The notes beneath the pieces are model-generated. The model saw only the letters and a list, made by a program, of their open reading frames with translations, did not search any database and was not told the DNA's origin. Below, piece by piece: positions 43,901 through 51,173 of a stretch of 64,000 nucleotides of DNA (position 1 is the first letter of the stretch; each line of letters opens with the position of its first letter). A program made the position numbers and the translations under genes. The stretch comes from Agathobaculum sp. NTUH-O15-33 (GTDB taxonomy: Bacteria > Bacillota > Clostridia > Oscillospirales > Butyricicoccaceae): NCBI RefSeq assembly GCF_033193315.1, contig NZ_CP136187.1, positions 2,445,501 to 2,509,500 of the forward strand, in the 5' to 3' direction.

Positions 43901-45712
43901 ATCCGTATCGTCAAAGTAGCCGCCGTTGGGGTCCCATCTCAGTTCATACCGGCTGCGTTCATACCGAATCGTCAAAGCCGTGCTGCCGTCCTCCGCGATT
44001 TTTTCCACCGGCACGCTGCCACGCGTGAAACCATCGTAGCTTCGCGCGAAGGCTCGCGTATTTTGTCCCGCGACGCCGCGCAGCGTTTCGGTATCCACCG
44101 CTTTGTAGACTCCGTCCAATCCCTGTTGTTCATGCACGACCGTATACGGCGTATCCGTTGACTTGTAATAATAAATTGTGAGCGATAGATCGTGCGCGGG
44201 CATTATACCGCTCGCCACGGTCTGCGACGGGCTAAGCCCTTCATACGAAGGCGCGGAAATTACATAGCGCGTGTTATACGCTATTGTATCCCTCGTTTCG
44301 GAAAGCTTTTTCCCATCATTCGCGTTTACAAAGCGTACATGCAGCGCAAAGGTGCGTTGTGACGGCGTAAACTGCGCGGTATAGGTAGCCGGTCCGGTGA
44401 CAAGCGGCAGCGCCGTGCCCGGCGCGTATGTTTTCTTGCCATCGCTCCAACCGCTGAAGACATATTCGCTGTAGTGGTCATATTCCCGCGTGGTGTACTC
44501 GTCTATCCCGTCAAAAGTAGCGGCGGCGCCGTAGGGCAACGCTTCGCGGTGTACCGCGCCCGCCGAGGTCCATACGATCTCATACGTGCGCTTCGTCGTT
44601 TCAAATACCGCGGTATAGGTGGCTTCGCCAGTCACCTTGGGCAGCCCGCCGGTATACACCGTTCCGCCTTCGTCCCGCCAGCCCTTGAACGCATAGCCGT
44701 ACTCCAGTGTGGGGCTTTTTTCCGGAATTGTGCTAAACTTTGGTGTTACGCCGTGCTCAATCATCTCCGAAGTCTCTTTGCCCTCAACCACCCACTTAAT
44801 CAGGTATTGCTGCTTGGACAGACCCGAAACGTTAATATCCGTATTGTCCGTTACCGGCGACAGCGTGTAGGAATATACGAAATCATGCTTCGCTGTCGGT
44901 TCCAAAACCTGCGTATAATTTGCCCTTACAACCGGCTCTGCCCCTCGATAGGTCTCATCCAGCGTGATGGTGAAATCAAACGAACCGCCGTACTGCACGT
45001 TTCCGCTTTGCGGGGCGGCGGTAAAGCCAACGCCCTCGATCACATTCACCTGATAGCTGGGCTTACGCAGCCCCGTAACAAGCACGATCTGATCTTCCGT
45101 AATATTCTCTATGGTATAGGTAGTGCCGATTCCCGTGAGTATTTTTCTGCTTCCGGAATCCCCCAGCGCCGTTACCACCATGGCGGATGCGTCGATATCG
45201 CTTGACAAGCTTACGGTAAAGCTAAAGCTGCCGCCCCGACGCACGGTAGTACTGCCGACCGGCACCAGCGAATACCCCTCGCCCGATGGCAGCGCAACAC
45301 TGTAATGCTCCACCACCAACGGTTCCACCATGATGGATTGATTTTCCATTACGTTGGAGATCGTATAGGTATACTCCCTCCCGTTGATCTGCCCCGCGGT
45401 CAGCACCGAACCCCTGTTGCTTCGTACAACGGGAACCGCGCCCTCGTATTCCGGGGTCAGTGTCAGCACAAAGGTATGGCTGCCGTTGTATATCACGGTC
45501 TTGCTATCCTTCGGCGAGATCGTATAGCCCACGCCATCGTCGTACGATACCTCGTACCGGTTAAGCTGCAAGCCTGATACGGTTATACTCACATTCTTCG
45601 ATACCGACGCAACGGTATATGTACCGGCGACCGGATCCAGCACCTCGCCGTTTGCCTCTACCGTAAGCGTGGACTGGCTGTATTGCGGGTCGACCGCGAT
45701 GGTAAAGCTCAA
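37973..45712 (-). CDS. Giant SLH surface protein C, C-terminal part (continues protein D in the -1 frame)
   Basis: This frame of 2579 codons begins only with a TTG (LSFTIAVDPQYSQS) that overlaps the stop of the upstream frame by four bases. In protein B the equivalent segment reads without a break (GNDYSFTVKLDPQYSQS), so C is the C-terminal two-thirds of one D-C protein of about 3,890 residues. It holds Ig-like units, about nine composite InlB/MucBP-like units, a poly-Gly linker and three SLH domains. From the DPNGGYF unit to the linker it is nearly identical to protein B; the last SLH domain differs. There is no signal peptide and no clear ribosome binding site for the TTG. Termination-reinitiation, frameshifting or pseudogenisation are the alternatives. 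Confidence 0.85.
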   Translation of the reverse strand: MSFTIAVDPQYSQSTLTVEANGEVLDPVAGTYTVASVSKNVSITVSGLQLNRYEVSYDDGVGYTISPKDSKTVIYNGSHTFVLTLTPEYEGAVPVVRSNRGSVLTAGQINGREYTYTISNVMENQSIMVEPLVVEHYSVALPSGEGYSLVPVGSTTVRRGGSFSFTVSLSSDIDASAMVVTALGDSGSRKILTGIGTTYTIENITEDQIVLVTGLRKPSYQVNVIEGVGFTAAPQSGNVQYGGSFDFTITLDETYRGAEPVVRANYTQVLEPTAKHDFVYSYTLSPVTDNTDINVSGLSKQQYLIKWVVEGKETSEMIEHGVTPKFSTIPEKSPTLEYGYAFKGWRDEGGTVYTGGLPKVTGEATYTAVFETTKRTYEIVWTSAGAVHREALPYGAAATFDGIDEYTTREYDHYSEYVFSGWSDGKKTYAPGTALPLVTGPATYTAQFTPSQRTFALHVRFVNANDGKKLSETRDTIAYNTRYVISAPSYEGLSPSQTVASGIMPAHDLSLTIYYYKSTDTPYTVVHEQQGLDGVYKAVDTETLRGVAGQNTRAFARSYDGFTRGSVPVEKIAEDGSTALTIRYERSRYELRWDPNGGYFDDTDLSTTAKIEIYQYGETITVPKVKHTSEAANSYTFAGWDGTVPETMPAFNTGFTAYWTPSARMYTVTVNFVDKSGAAIAGVQPVSGKFAAGSDYYLSGFPTVDGKQPSQTSASGVMPAANVAVTVAYYDAADASGYTVEHYLADATGAYSAAPYETEQRTGYTGQVTSETGKNYDGYAPDHVDQATVTADGKAVVKAYYARRYYTVTWDAGGGTFPGGAANQLMSVRYGAAVSAPSSPTKAADANYTYTFSGWYPSVAGEMPSYDVTYTAQYIRTPRTYTLTVQYLYADGTQAKEAVVKENMSVGESYRIASPEVSGYVANRTVVTGVMPASDTTETVTYVSTSGVEYTVKHVREAVGGDIEETEVLRGTTGAQTSALPRSYDGYTAQKVQQTTIRADGKAAVEIRYTRNSYQVVWNGNGGTIGGQKTVTRTVKYGETLTPPSTPVKNGDAQFGYAFAGWEPSVPQTMPAGDQTFFATWSAVQNQYTLTVHYKKADGGEAAPSKSEVYTVGQNYTVSSPAVEGMTPNLETVTGIMPAADTEITVTYYPNNATRYTVKHLQKDAAGEGYTLAETEYLRGTAGEQTKAAAKTYAGFKKPSSVTQQTISSETETVVEIQYERESYTVTWNAGDGQFDGNAATKISTVKYGAAITGAPTPTKAADDLFTYRFTGWSPSVADTMPAWDVAYTAQYERTAKPYTLTVLYRFADGTTAHEPHTEQVSTGGSYNVESPSIEGYAPNQSVVTGTMPAKDTEILVTYVSTKGVTYKVQHLLEQEDGTYGPIKDEQVQRGQPGAQTAAVPKIYEGYTAGTPEQQTLLANGNTTVQIKYARNGYQVTWNAAGGKVNGEDRWTQTVKYGASITKPADPTRTSDAGYAYTFGGWDAEIPETMPAGDLSFTAKWNTNRQTYRLTVRYQYENGTEAHASQDYQFIVGEGYEIKDIPAVEGYRPNVTSVKGTMPAKDETVTVVYYPETGTQYTVKHLLQPVSGEAYELADTETLRGETGKESKAAARSYPGFTAQRVVQKPIAADGSTLVEVRYTRNEYTVTWNAGEGAFSGGEKSKTATYRYGAAIDRPANLTRPADANFDYVFTGWTPRVPETMPPQNVTYTAQYGRAAQSYQLTVTYKMGDGTAAPEAHQETVTAGRTYRVVSPKVEGYTPSIAIVTGTMPSHDTEVLVTYYSNQGVQYKVVHKLQNLNGTAYEQADFELLYGQTGTQTRAEPRVYTGFTPQAIEQQTVNADGGTVVEILYTRNSYKVTWNGAGGTVNGEDETIQSVKYGAALSAPNRPTKLSDVNYDYTFSKWDKAIPSEMPANDLYFIAQWDTDERSYEVTVSYRNKDGSEAFEDISDVYAIGKDYAIYTPEKEGYFPSLETVTGTMPANDLAFTVTYFPNTDAKYIVKHVLEPLPDMPMLLVVDDTDGIVYVEETMGGTVDEETQARPMPIPGFTAETYTQETIGGDTVVTIRYKRNEYDVVWDGNGGKWGEDETQTTTLLYGQRIAEPEEPTREADATSGYTFLSWGAKLPETMPAENLTYVARWSTAARDYTYTVKFVCEDGATAPEPITGTLAAGSAYTFTDFPALDGYVAIPNSLTGIMPASDLTLTVTYYPSAMGVPYKVEQYMEQADGSYKAEKTEERIGIAGQMTAETAEELAHYTARPVEQQKILGSGETVVKIYYERKGYTITFDGNGGAMEGAASVRGKWGAAVTAPTATREGYTFEGWQPAFSGTIPQADATYTAQWKAETTDDGGGGSGGGGSGGGGGGGGATGPAEPDKPGTDDAGVTPCDGGESCPTKGTFLDNPYGSWYHDYVDYVFANGLMKGVSSDRFAPDETLTRGMLVTILYRMAGSPAVSGASPFADVAEGKWYTDAILWATQTSVVNGYGNNQFGVEDAITREQMAAILQRFAKSTGVPTQGAADLSAFADGGAVSPWAVEAVSWAVNCGLITGTGADTLEPAGSATRAQVAAILSRFCTYVNQSKA
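38290..43382 (-). repeat. Long near-identical repeat, copy 2 (3' part of giant C)
   Basis: This is the direct-repeat partner of 26241-31330. Near-identity starts inside the second SLH domain and fades around the unit beginning WDAGGGTFPGG. Beyond it both proteins remain homologous but diverged, so the similarity was refreshed recently by duplication or gene conversion. Confidence 0.85.
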
Positions 45713-48700
45713 TCCTTGCCGTATTCCGCGGTGAATACTCCGCTGACCGGCTTAATCTGGTAGCCGTTCTGCACGGCGGGCGGCGTAATCGCAGCCACCT
45801 TGCGGGATGCGGTTACAAGCAACTGCGTGCCTTCCGTCACATTCAAGCGAAGCTCTTGCCCTACCTTGCCGGTAAAGCCGGTGTTTGTCACACCATTCAC
45901 CTGTACCTGCATAGTCGCCGGGTCAAAATTCGGATCGAGCGTTACCTTGAACCGCAGCGTGCCGCCATGCCGGACAGCGGTTTTATCCGCCTGCGTTATC
46001 AAGCCTTCCGCTTCCGTGCTGAGCAGCTCCGCCGTGCAGCCCTCCCCCGATACGATGGATACCGGGTACTGCGCGCGGTCGTAATACAGCTTTAGGGTAA
46101 TACCCTTATCCTCCGGCACTACGCCAGAAATTATGCTGGGCGCTTCGTAACGGGGCGCGAAGCCCGTGTAGGTTTTCGCGGTGGCATAAAGAATAGAAGT
46201 CGCCTGCGCTTGCACATCCTCGATCTCAAACGGCGTATCCGGATATGTGCCGTCCACCTTCTGCTGGTAATGCTGTACCGTGTTTTTTATCTTGAGCGGC
46301 TCCCATACCGCATACAGCACCACCGCCGTGTTGTCGTCATGGCTAAAGCTCGTTGTATATTCCGGCGCGGCGGCTCCCTGTGTCTTGCTCCAGCCGAGCA
46401 GCTTATAGCCCTTTCGGCTCATATTCGCCGCGCCGGGCAGCGCTACCTCCGTGCCGACGTTGATCGACACGCTGCTCTCCATACCCGTGAGCGCGCCGCC
46501 GTTGGCGTGGTATACCAGCGTATAGACGTTTTGCGACCATGCCGCCGTCAAACTGATCGGTTCGGTCGACTCGATCTGGCTGCCGTCGTATACCGGCTGG
46601 TCGCCGTTGTACCAGTTGACAAACGTCCAGTCCGTTTTGACCGGTACAGGCAGCTTGCCGCCGGAGAACGCCGCGCCGTAGGCCGATCCAAAATCACCGG
46701 TTGCGGTTGCCGTTGCCGCGCCGTTTACCGTTGCGCCGTCGCCGGGTTTTAGCGTAATCTGTACCCGGTCGGGCTTCCACTGCGCGTAAGCGATAATGGG
46801 GTCGCGGCTGGAGCATAGCGTGTCGCCCGTGAGCGTTTCGCCCGAACCGTCTTTCTTGGTGTTCCACGAAAGGAAGGTATACCCATAACGCTGTGCGCTT
46901 GAAGGCCACTGACCATTGACATTATAGGAATAGTTCAGATCAACGGTGATCGAAGCGATCGCCTCGCCGTCGTCCACGTCAAAGCTGATGTTTTGCTGTC
47001 CAAGCACCCACTTGGCATACAGCGTATGGTTCTTGTCCGTTTTTACAGTGCTGTCCTTCTCGATACGGGTCATAAAGGTGGTCTGTTCCAGATACCAACC
47101 GCCAAAGATCCAATCCTGCCCGCTGGGCGGCTGCGGTTTGGGCAGTTCGCCATACGCGCTGCCATAGCTCACTTGCAGCGTGTTTGATGCGCCGGCGGGC
47201 AAGCTGCTTCCCTCGCCCGGGTCCAGCGTGACCATCCATTTATGCGGATCGTATTTTGCATAAACCGTGTGCCGGGCCGGATTCGTCACCTTTGTTTGCT
47301 CGCCGCTCTCTTCGTAAACAATCTTCGTTCCCCAGCTGCCGCCCGTGCTGCCGTTTTTCGTCCACCAGCCGTTAAAGTCGTAACCGGTACGCTCCATTTC
47401 GTAGCCCTTGCCGTATGGCTCCAGATAGCGTACCTGCCGCGGCAGCTGCAGTCCCGCGGATAACTGGTAATCCACTGTAAACTGCAGGTGCTCCCAACCA
47501 GCGTATAACGTTTGCGGCTGCTTGTTCTGTTCGGTCACCATGGTATAGCCGCTGCGCACCAGATCCTCTGTTTTGCAATCCCTATTGGAATACCACCCTG
47601 TAAACGTATAACCGGTACGCGTCAAAACCGGCAGTTCCGGATAGGTAATTTCATAGTATCCGGTCGTCGAGTAGGTGTTTTCCGTTGGCGACAGGCCGGA
47701 AACATTGGCGCTCCACGGGTCGCCCGTGTTCCCATCCGCCATCAGGTTGGGATCAAAGGATATCTTGCTTGGGTTGGGATTCCATTTGGCGTACAGCACC
47801 GTTCCGTTTGATACGATATCCCAAGTCGTGCAGGTAGGTTTGCCCGCTTTGTCAAAGTATTGCTTATCCAGCGTGGAACCGCTCTTGCTCCAATAGCCGT
47901 CGAATTCGTAACCGATGCGGGTCGGCATGCTGCCGGTCAGCGAGGGCAGAGAGGCCGTCGGTGTGGCATATGCCGCGCTGTAGCTGGCGGCGTGCGTCCC
48001 TTCCACGGTAGCGCCGTTTCCGTTAAACGTCGCCGTATAAGTATTCGCCTTCCAGTGCGCATAGAGCGTAGTGTTTTCGGCGATTGTCCACGCGCGCTGC
48101 GCCACGCCGCTTGCGTTAAAATATTGGGTGCCGCCGCCGTTTTTCGCGGTGTAGTAGCCCTGAAACGTGTAATAGGACCGGCTGGGCACACTGATATTGC
48201 TTGGCGTGCTGTCATAAGTAGCGGTAAAGCTGCTTGTTCCGCCGGTGCCGGACTGCCGATCCAGTGTAGCGGTATAGGTGTTCGCTGTCCAGCGGGCATA
48301 TATGGTTGCATTCCCCACCTTATCCCAGTCCCTCTGCGCGGTGCCGCTTCCGTTAAAATACTGCGTGCCGCCGCTAGTGGAATCTGTATCGTAGTAACCG
48401 CTCAAGGAATAGCCCGTGCGCGAGGCCACTGAAATATTGCTCGGCTTATAGCCTAAATAACAGGTCTGGCTAGCGGTTCCTCCCGTGCCGCTCTTGTGGT
48501 TGAAGGTCGCCGTATATTCGATTTCCGATTTAGTGCCTGTAGAGCCTACTGATTGTTGGCTGTTACCATTAATGCTCGCGGTACTGGCCTTCCAAATGCC
48601 GCCGCAGCCGCCATGGCTGCCCGTACTGCCGCCCGCACCGCCCGCAGAACGTGAATAGCCGCTCAAACTTATCAAAGGAGCATCTCCACCGTTTCCTGCT

Positions 48701-49641
48701 CCGTTGCTGCCTTTGCCGCCGCCGCCGCCCCAATGTCTATACTCAGCGCCCTGCCAAGTGCCTCCGCCGCCTCCGCCGCCTCCGCCGCCTCCGCCTGCCG
48801 CGCCGCCGCCAATGGCATAAACCGGCCCCGCAATCATACTGCCGCCGCCGCCACCGCCGCCGCCGCCGGCGGTATAATGCTCGTCTTTACCATTGTTGCC
48901 ATGCTCAACACCGTTACTCGCGCTGCCACCCGACCCATTTGTTGAAGTATAGCTGCCGGCGCTTGCCGTAACAGAGACACTTCCCAATACATACAGTTTC
49001 CCCATCGAAGTACCGCTGCCGCCGGTTCCACCATTGCTGCCACCGCTGCCCGACGCAGCAATACTATGCTGTCTAGGGGATTTTTTGCCGGCACCGCCAG
49101 CACCGGCGGCGCCGGCGGCGCCGCCGGTGCCGCCTATACCGGCGCCGGGTGCTGCCGCGCCTTTTCCGCCGTTGCCGCCATCGGCGCCGTTAATACCGCT
49201 TGCCCCCGCGCTCGCAGCACCTGCGGCCGCACCATTTCCTGCGGCTACTCCATTGCCGCCCGTAGCCTTCAAAGCCCCTCCGCCGGTAACCAGCAATGTG
49301 GAATTGCTGGGAATCAGCAAACCTGCGCCGCCGCCGGTGTCACTTTTCCCGTCGCCTCCGCGCAAGGTCAACGTTTTTCCTGAAGGAATATACAGCACTG
49401 CGGTAGCGCCGTCGGCCACCCGCAACGCGGGCTGTCCGGCCGATGCGGTTATCGTTACGTTGCCATCCAGCCTGTAGACCGTCTTATCATAAAGCATACC
49501 GGTGCTGCTGTCCATTTGTACGACCGAGGTATATCCCGCAGCGGCGGACGGTACGAATAATCCCAGCAGCTCGGGCGCCGATCCGGCCAGCAGTATAAAC
49601 GCCAATAAAAGGCTGGCCACCCGTTTTAATCTGTTTTTCAT
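45709..49641 (-). CDS. Giant SLH surface protein D, N-terminal part with Gly-rich domain
   Basis: This 1310-residue frame begins with a signal peptide (MKNRLKRVASLLLAFILLAGS to SAAAG). A short beta-helix-like segment (VYRLDGNVTITASAGQPALRV) follows, then an extraordinary Gly/Ala-rich region at about residues 85-350 with many GG and GGGG runs, encoded by GCC/CCG-rich DNA on the plus strand. Several Listeria-Bacteroides/InlB-type repeats (GYYTAKNGGGTQYF, LYAHWKANTYTATF) follow. It ends abruptly at VFTAEYGKD with TGA, in the middle of an Ig-like unit that continues in protein C in the -1 frame. The ATG overlaps the stop of a 33-codon leader ORF, and AAAGGGGG lies about ten bases upstream. It is the promoter-proximal gene of the giant cluster. 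Confidence 0.88.
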   Translation of the reverse strand: MKNRLKRVASLLLAFILLAGSAPELLGLFVPSAAAGYTSVVQMDSSTGMLYDKTVYRLDGNVTITASAGQPALRVADGATAVLYIPSGKTLTLRGGDGKSDTGGGAGLLIPSNSTLLVTGGGALKATGGNGVAAGNGAAAGAASAGASGINGADGGNGGKGAAAPGAGIGGTGGAAGAAGAGGAGKKSPRQHSIAASGSGGSNGGTGGSGTSMGKLYVLGSVSVTASAGSYTSTNGSGGSASNGVEHGNNGKDEHYTAGGGGGGGGGSMIAGPVYAIGGGAAGGGGGGGGGGGGTWQGAEYRHWGGGGGKGSNGAGNGGDAPLISLSGYSRSAGGAGGSTGSHGGCGGIWKASTASINGNSQQSVGSTGTKSEIEYTATFNHKSGTGGTASQTCYLGYKPSNISVASRTGYSLSGYYDTDSTSGGTQYFNGSGTAQRDWDKVGNATIYARWTANTYTATLDRQSGTGGTSSFTATYDSTPSNISVPSRSYYTFQGYYTAKNGGGTQYFNASGVAQRAWTIAENTTLYAHWKANTYTATFNGNGATVEGTHAASYSAAYATPTASLPSLTGSMPTRIGYEFDGYWSKSGSTLDKQYFDKAGKPTCTTWDIVSNGTVLYAKWNPNPSKISFDPNLMADGNTGDPWSANVSGLSPTENTYSTTGYYEITYPELPVLTRTGYTFTGWYSNRDCKTEDLVRSGYTMVTEQNKQPQTLYAGWEHLQFTVDYQLSAGLQLPRQVRYLEPYGKGYEMERTGYDFNGWWTKNGSTGGSWGTKIVYEESGEQTKVTNPARHTVYAKYDPHKWMVTLDPGEGSSLPAGASNTLQVSYGSAYGELPKPQPPSGQDWIFGGWYLEQTTFMTRIEKDSTVKTDKNHTLYAKWVLGQQNISFDVDDGEAIASITVDLNYSYNVNGQWPSSAQRYGYTFLSWNTKKDGSGETLTGDTLCSSRDPIIAYAQWKPDRVQITLKPGDGATVNGAATATATGDFGSAYGAAFSGGKLPVPVKTDWTFVNWYNGDQPVYDGSQIESTEPISLTAAWSQNVYTLVYHANGGALTGMESSVSINVGTEVALPGAANMSRKGYKLLGWSKTQGAAAPEYTTSFSHDDNTAVVLYAVWEPLKIKNTVQHYQQKVDGTYPDTPFEIEDVQAQATSILYATAKTYTGFAPRYEAPSIISGVVPEDKGITLKLYYDRAQYPVSIVSGEGCTAELLSTEAEGLITQADKTAVRHGGTLRFKVTLDPNFDPATMQVQVNGVTNTGFTGKVGQELRLNVTEGTQLLVTASRKVAAITPPAVQNGYQIKPVSGVFTAEYGKD

Positions 49642-49739
49642 TTGGCGCGTCCCCCTTTACCGCAGCGATACGCCGCGTTATAGATTTCCTGCCCGTTTTG
49701 CGGACTTTGGGTCAAAAGCAAAAATTCTTGCCGCATCAT
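49638..49739 (-). CDS. 33-codon leader ORF coupled to giant protein D
   Basis: A start ATG at 49739 (a second one follows directly) has AGAGGAG at good spacing and opens a 33-codon frame beginning MMRQEFLLLTQSP. Its TGA overlaps the ATG of giant D (ATGA), so translation of D can depend on it. The peptide has no signal sequence and no recognised motif. It may be a coupling device that raises initiation on D or a regulatory leader peptide. It lies between the left inversion site and D, so it would be transcribed only in the ON orientation. Confidence 0.55.
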   Translation of the reverse strand: MMRQEFLLLTQSPQNGQEIYNAAYRCGKGGRAK

Positions 49740-49855
49740 TTGCTTCGCTCCTCTTTTCTTAATCTGAAAACACGTCAAAGCAAGGGGCCGTTTCTAGTCC
49801 CTCGCTTCTGATTCGATTTTGCAGCCTGCCGCCGCTTTGGTCTAAATGTGCTACT

Positions 49856-49873
49856 ACATAATACGAATTATGT
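49856..49873 (+). repeat. Left inversion site
   Basis: ACATAATACGAATTATGT occurs here. It is built from two 7-bp inverted arms (ACATAAT and ATTATGT) around an asymmetric 4-bp centre ACGA, the layout expected of a tyrosine-recombinase core site. Its exact reverse complement lies at 50139-50156. Confidence 0.8.
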
Positions 49874-49908
49874 GATAGTCTCAATTTGATTAATGGATGC
49901 CAAATATG

Positions 49909-49959
49909 AAAAAACCAAGCCTGCGCGCAAAAGTCGAGCGCGTGCAGGCTTGGTTTTTA
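49909..49959. terminator. Bidirectional terminator inside the invertible segment
   Basis: AACCAAGCCTGC (from 49913) pairs with GCAGGCTTGGTT (ending 49955), with GCGC extensions closing the loop. T5 follows on the plus strand and T6 on the minus strand. In the present orientation it blocks any leftward transcription from the segment into giant D. Confidence 0.88.
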
Positions 49960-50053
49960 TGCATGTGAATAGGAGGATTTTGATTAATTCGTCAAATCCC
50001 CTAAAAATATATATTTGTTAGCAAAATATCTTTGTTTATTTCACCCCACCCCC

Positions 50054-50082
50054 TTGACTTTTATGTCGTTTTGTCTCATAAT
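50054..50082 (+). promoter_or_regulatory. Outward sigma-A promoter inside the invertible segment
   Basis: TTGACT (50054-50059) and CATAAT (50077-50082) are separated by exactly 17 bp. In the current orientation no plus-strand gene lies downstream until 52069, and the right inversion site acts as a terminator at once. Only the inverted orientation gives this promoter a sensible target. Confidence 0.75.
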
Positions 50083-50134
50083 AATGATATTATTTAAGAA
50101 AACAAACATATATGTAACCGACGGGAGCCATACA

Positions 50135-50172
50135 CACTACATAATTCGTATTATGTGGTGTTTTCTTTTTTT
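50135..50172 (+). terminator. Right inversion site doubling as a terminator
   Basis: The site ACATAATTCGTATTATGT (50139-50156) extends to a CAC/GTG-closed hairpin and is followed by TTTTCTTTTTTT (50161-50172). Besides being the recombination site, it should stop transcripts from the promoter at 50054 and so limit antisense RNA across the recombinase gene. Confidence 0.6.
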
Positions 50173-51025
50173 ATCCACACTCTATCAGCCCCAAACGGGA
50201 CAGCAGTTTTTTCTGCTCCGCGCCGCTGGTGGCCGTATAAATGCGGGTGGTCTCCACACTGGAATGGCCGAGAATGTCCGCCAAACGGATGATATCCTTT
50301 TCCAGTTGGTAATACGTGATTGCAAACAGGTGCCGCAGGTTATGCGGAAAAATCTTCTCCGCAGGTACGTTTGCTTTTTGGCTCAGGCGCTTCATATCCG
50401 CCCAAATATTGCTGCGGTCCAGCGGGCGGCCCGAACGGGATACAAATACCGATCCTTGCTCCACGCCGTGCGCCCGGCAAAAGCGGAGGAGCGGCCCTTT
50501 TAGTTCCGCGGGAATAAAAACAACGCGCTCCTTCCCCTTGTTGACAATCCGCGCATAGCCGGTCTTGATCGCCGCCACCGTGATGAAACGGTGTTCGCTT
50601 ACTCGAATGCCGGTGGCGCAGATCGTCTGCATCAGCAAATACAATCGCTCGTTCTGCTTATTTTTTGCGGCGTGCAGCAGACGCTGGTATTCGTCCTTGG
50701 TCAGTTCACGGTCGGCCTGTCGGAAATTTTGCCGCTGCATACGCAGCAGCTTAACCCGGCATTCGCCCCAGCCCAAGAAAGCCAGCAGGCAATTCACCGC
50801 CACCAGCATGGAATTGGCGCTGCTGCCCTTATAGCGCTCCGCCAAGTGCTTTTTATAAGCCATAACGGCTTCCTTATCCACAATTTTACATGGCTGCAAA
50901 AAGGCGCAGAACGTCCGTACATCCCGCAGATATTTGGCAATCGTATCCCGGCTGCGTTCATCAGCAATCAACTGCTTTCGGAAGCTGTCCAGCACCGTGG
51001 CTGTTAAAACATGTGTTTCGTTCAT
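50171..51025 (-). CDS. Tyrosine recombinase (putative promoter invertase)
   Basis: This 284-residue site-specific recombinase of the phage-integrase/Xer family has an N-terminal SAM-like core-binding domain (about 8-95) and a C-terminal catalytic domain. All catalytic positions are seen: Arg141 in TGIRVSE, Lys165 in NKGKERVV, His228 and Arg231 in HNLRHLF, His254 in LGHSSVETT and the nucleophile Tyr263 in RIYT. AAGGAGG lies seven bases before the ATG. It ends within 15 bp of the right inversion site and is transcribed towards it. No phage genes, excisionase or tRNA junction are adjacent, which favours a dedicated DNA invertase over an element integrase. Its promoter carries repeats that may bind the neighbouring LytTR regulator. 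Confidence 0.92.
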   Translation of the reverse strand: MNETHVLTATVLDSFRKQLIADERSRDTIAKYLRDVRTFCAFLQPCKIVDKEAVMAYKKHLAERYKGSSANSMLVAVNCLLAFLGWGECRVKLLRMQRQNFRQADRELTKDEYQRLLHAAKNKQNERLYLLMQTICATGIRVSEHRFITVAAIKTGYARIVNKGKERVVFIPAELKGPLLRFCRAHGVEQGSVFVSRSGRPLDRSNIWADMKRLSQKANVPAEKIFPHNLRHLFAITYYQLEKDIIRLADILGHSSVETTRIYTATSGAEQKKLLSRLGLIECG

Positions 51026-51173
51026 CGAGGTTCCTCCTTCTCATGTGCGATTAGTATGGCCATATGGACCAACAACCTATCCGCACCAGAAAGATACTAT
51101 ATGCAAAAATAAGTATCCGTGCAATTCTCTTTATTCAATCCGCTTGTATTAAGCTTTTTTGTTCACATGCATC

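Larger units (their letters stand above)
49856..50156. promoter_or_regulatory. Putative invertible promoter element (phase-variation switch)
   Basis: Two 18-bp inverted sites bracket 265 bp of AT-rich, non-coding DNA. The segment carries a strong promoter pointing right (50054-50082) and a bidirectional terminator near its left end (49909-49959). Giant D and the cluster behind it lie to the left on the minus strand; the tyrosine recombinase gene lies immediately to the right. As written, the promoter faces away from the giants and the terminator guards their side. Inversion would move the promoter to about 49930-49958, facing left, with the terminator behind it. I read the current sequence as the OFF state. 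Adjacent recombinase plus inverted palindromic sites is the hallmark of invertible promoters in other Firmicutes. Confidence 0.75.

Noticed and set aside
16278..49641. CRISPR array or tandem DNA repeats as a cause of the repetitive texture
   Set aside because: Repetition is at protein level in units of about 215 residues with divergent DNA; there are no short identical repeats with spacers.
49978..50023. Short peptide ORF behind AGGAGG inside the invertible segment (TTG start, about 13 codons)
   Set aside because: Upstream of the segment promoter in this orientation, very short and AT-rich; not enough to call a gene.
50171..51025. Integrase of a prophage or integrative element
   Set aside because: No phage, conjugation or excisionase genes and no attachment tRNA are adjacent; the nearest tRNA is over 5 kb away, past the kinase.
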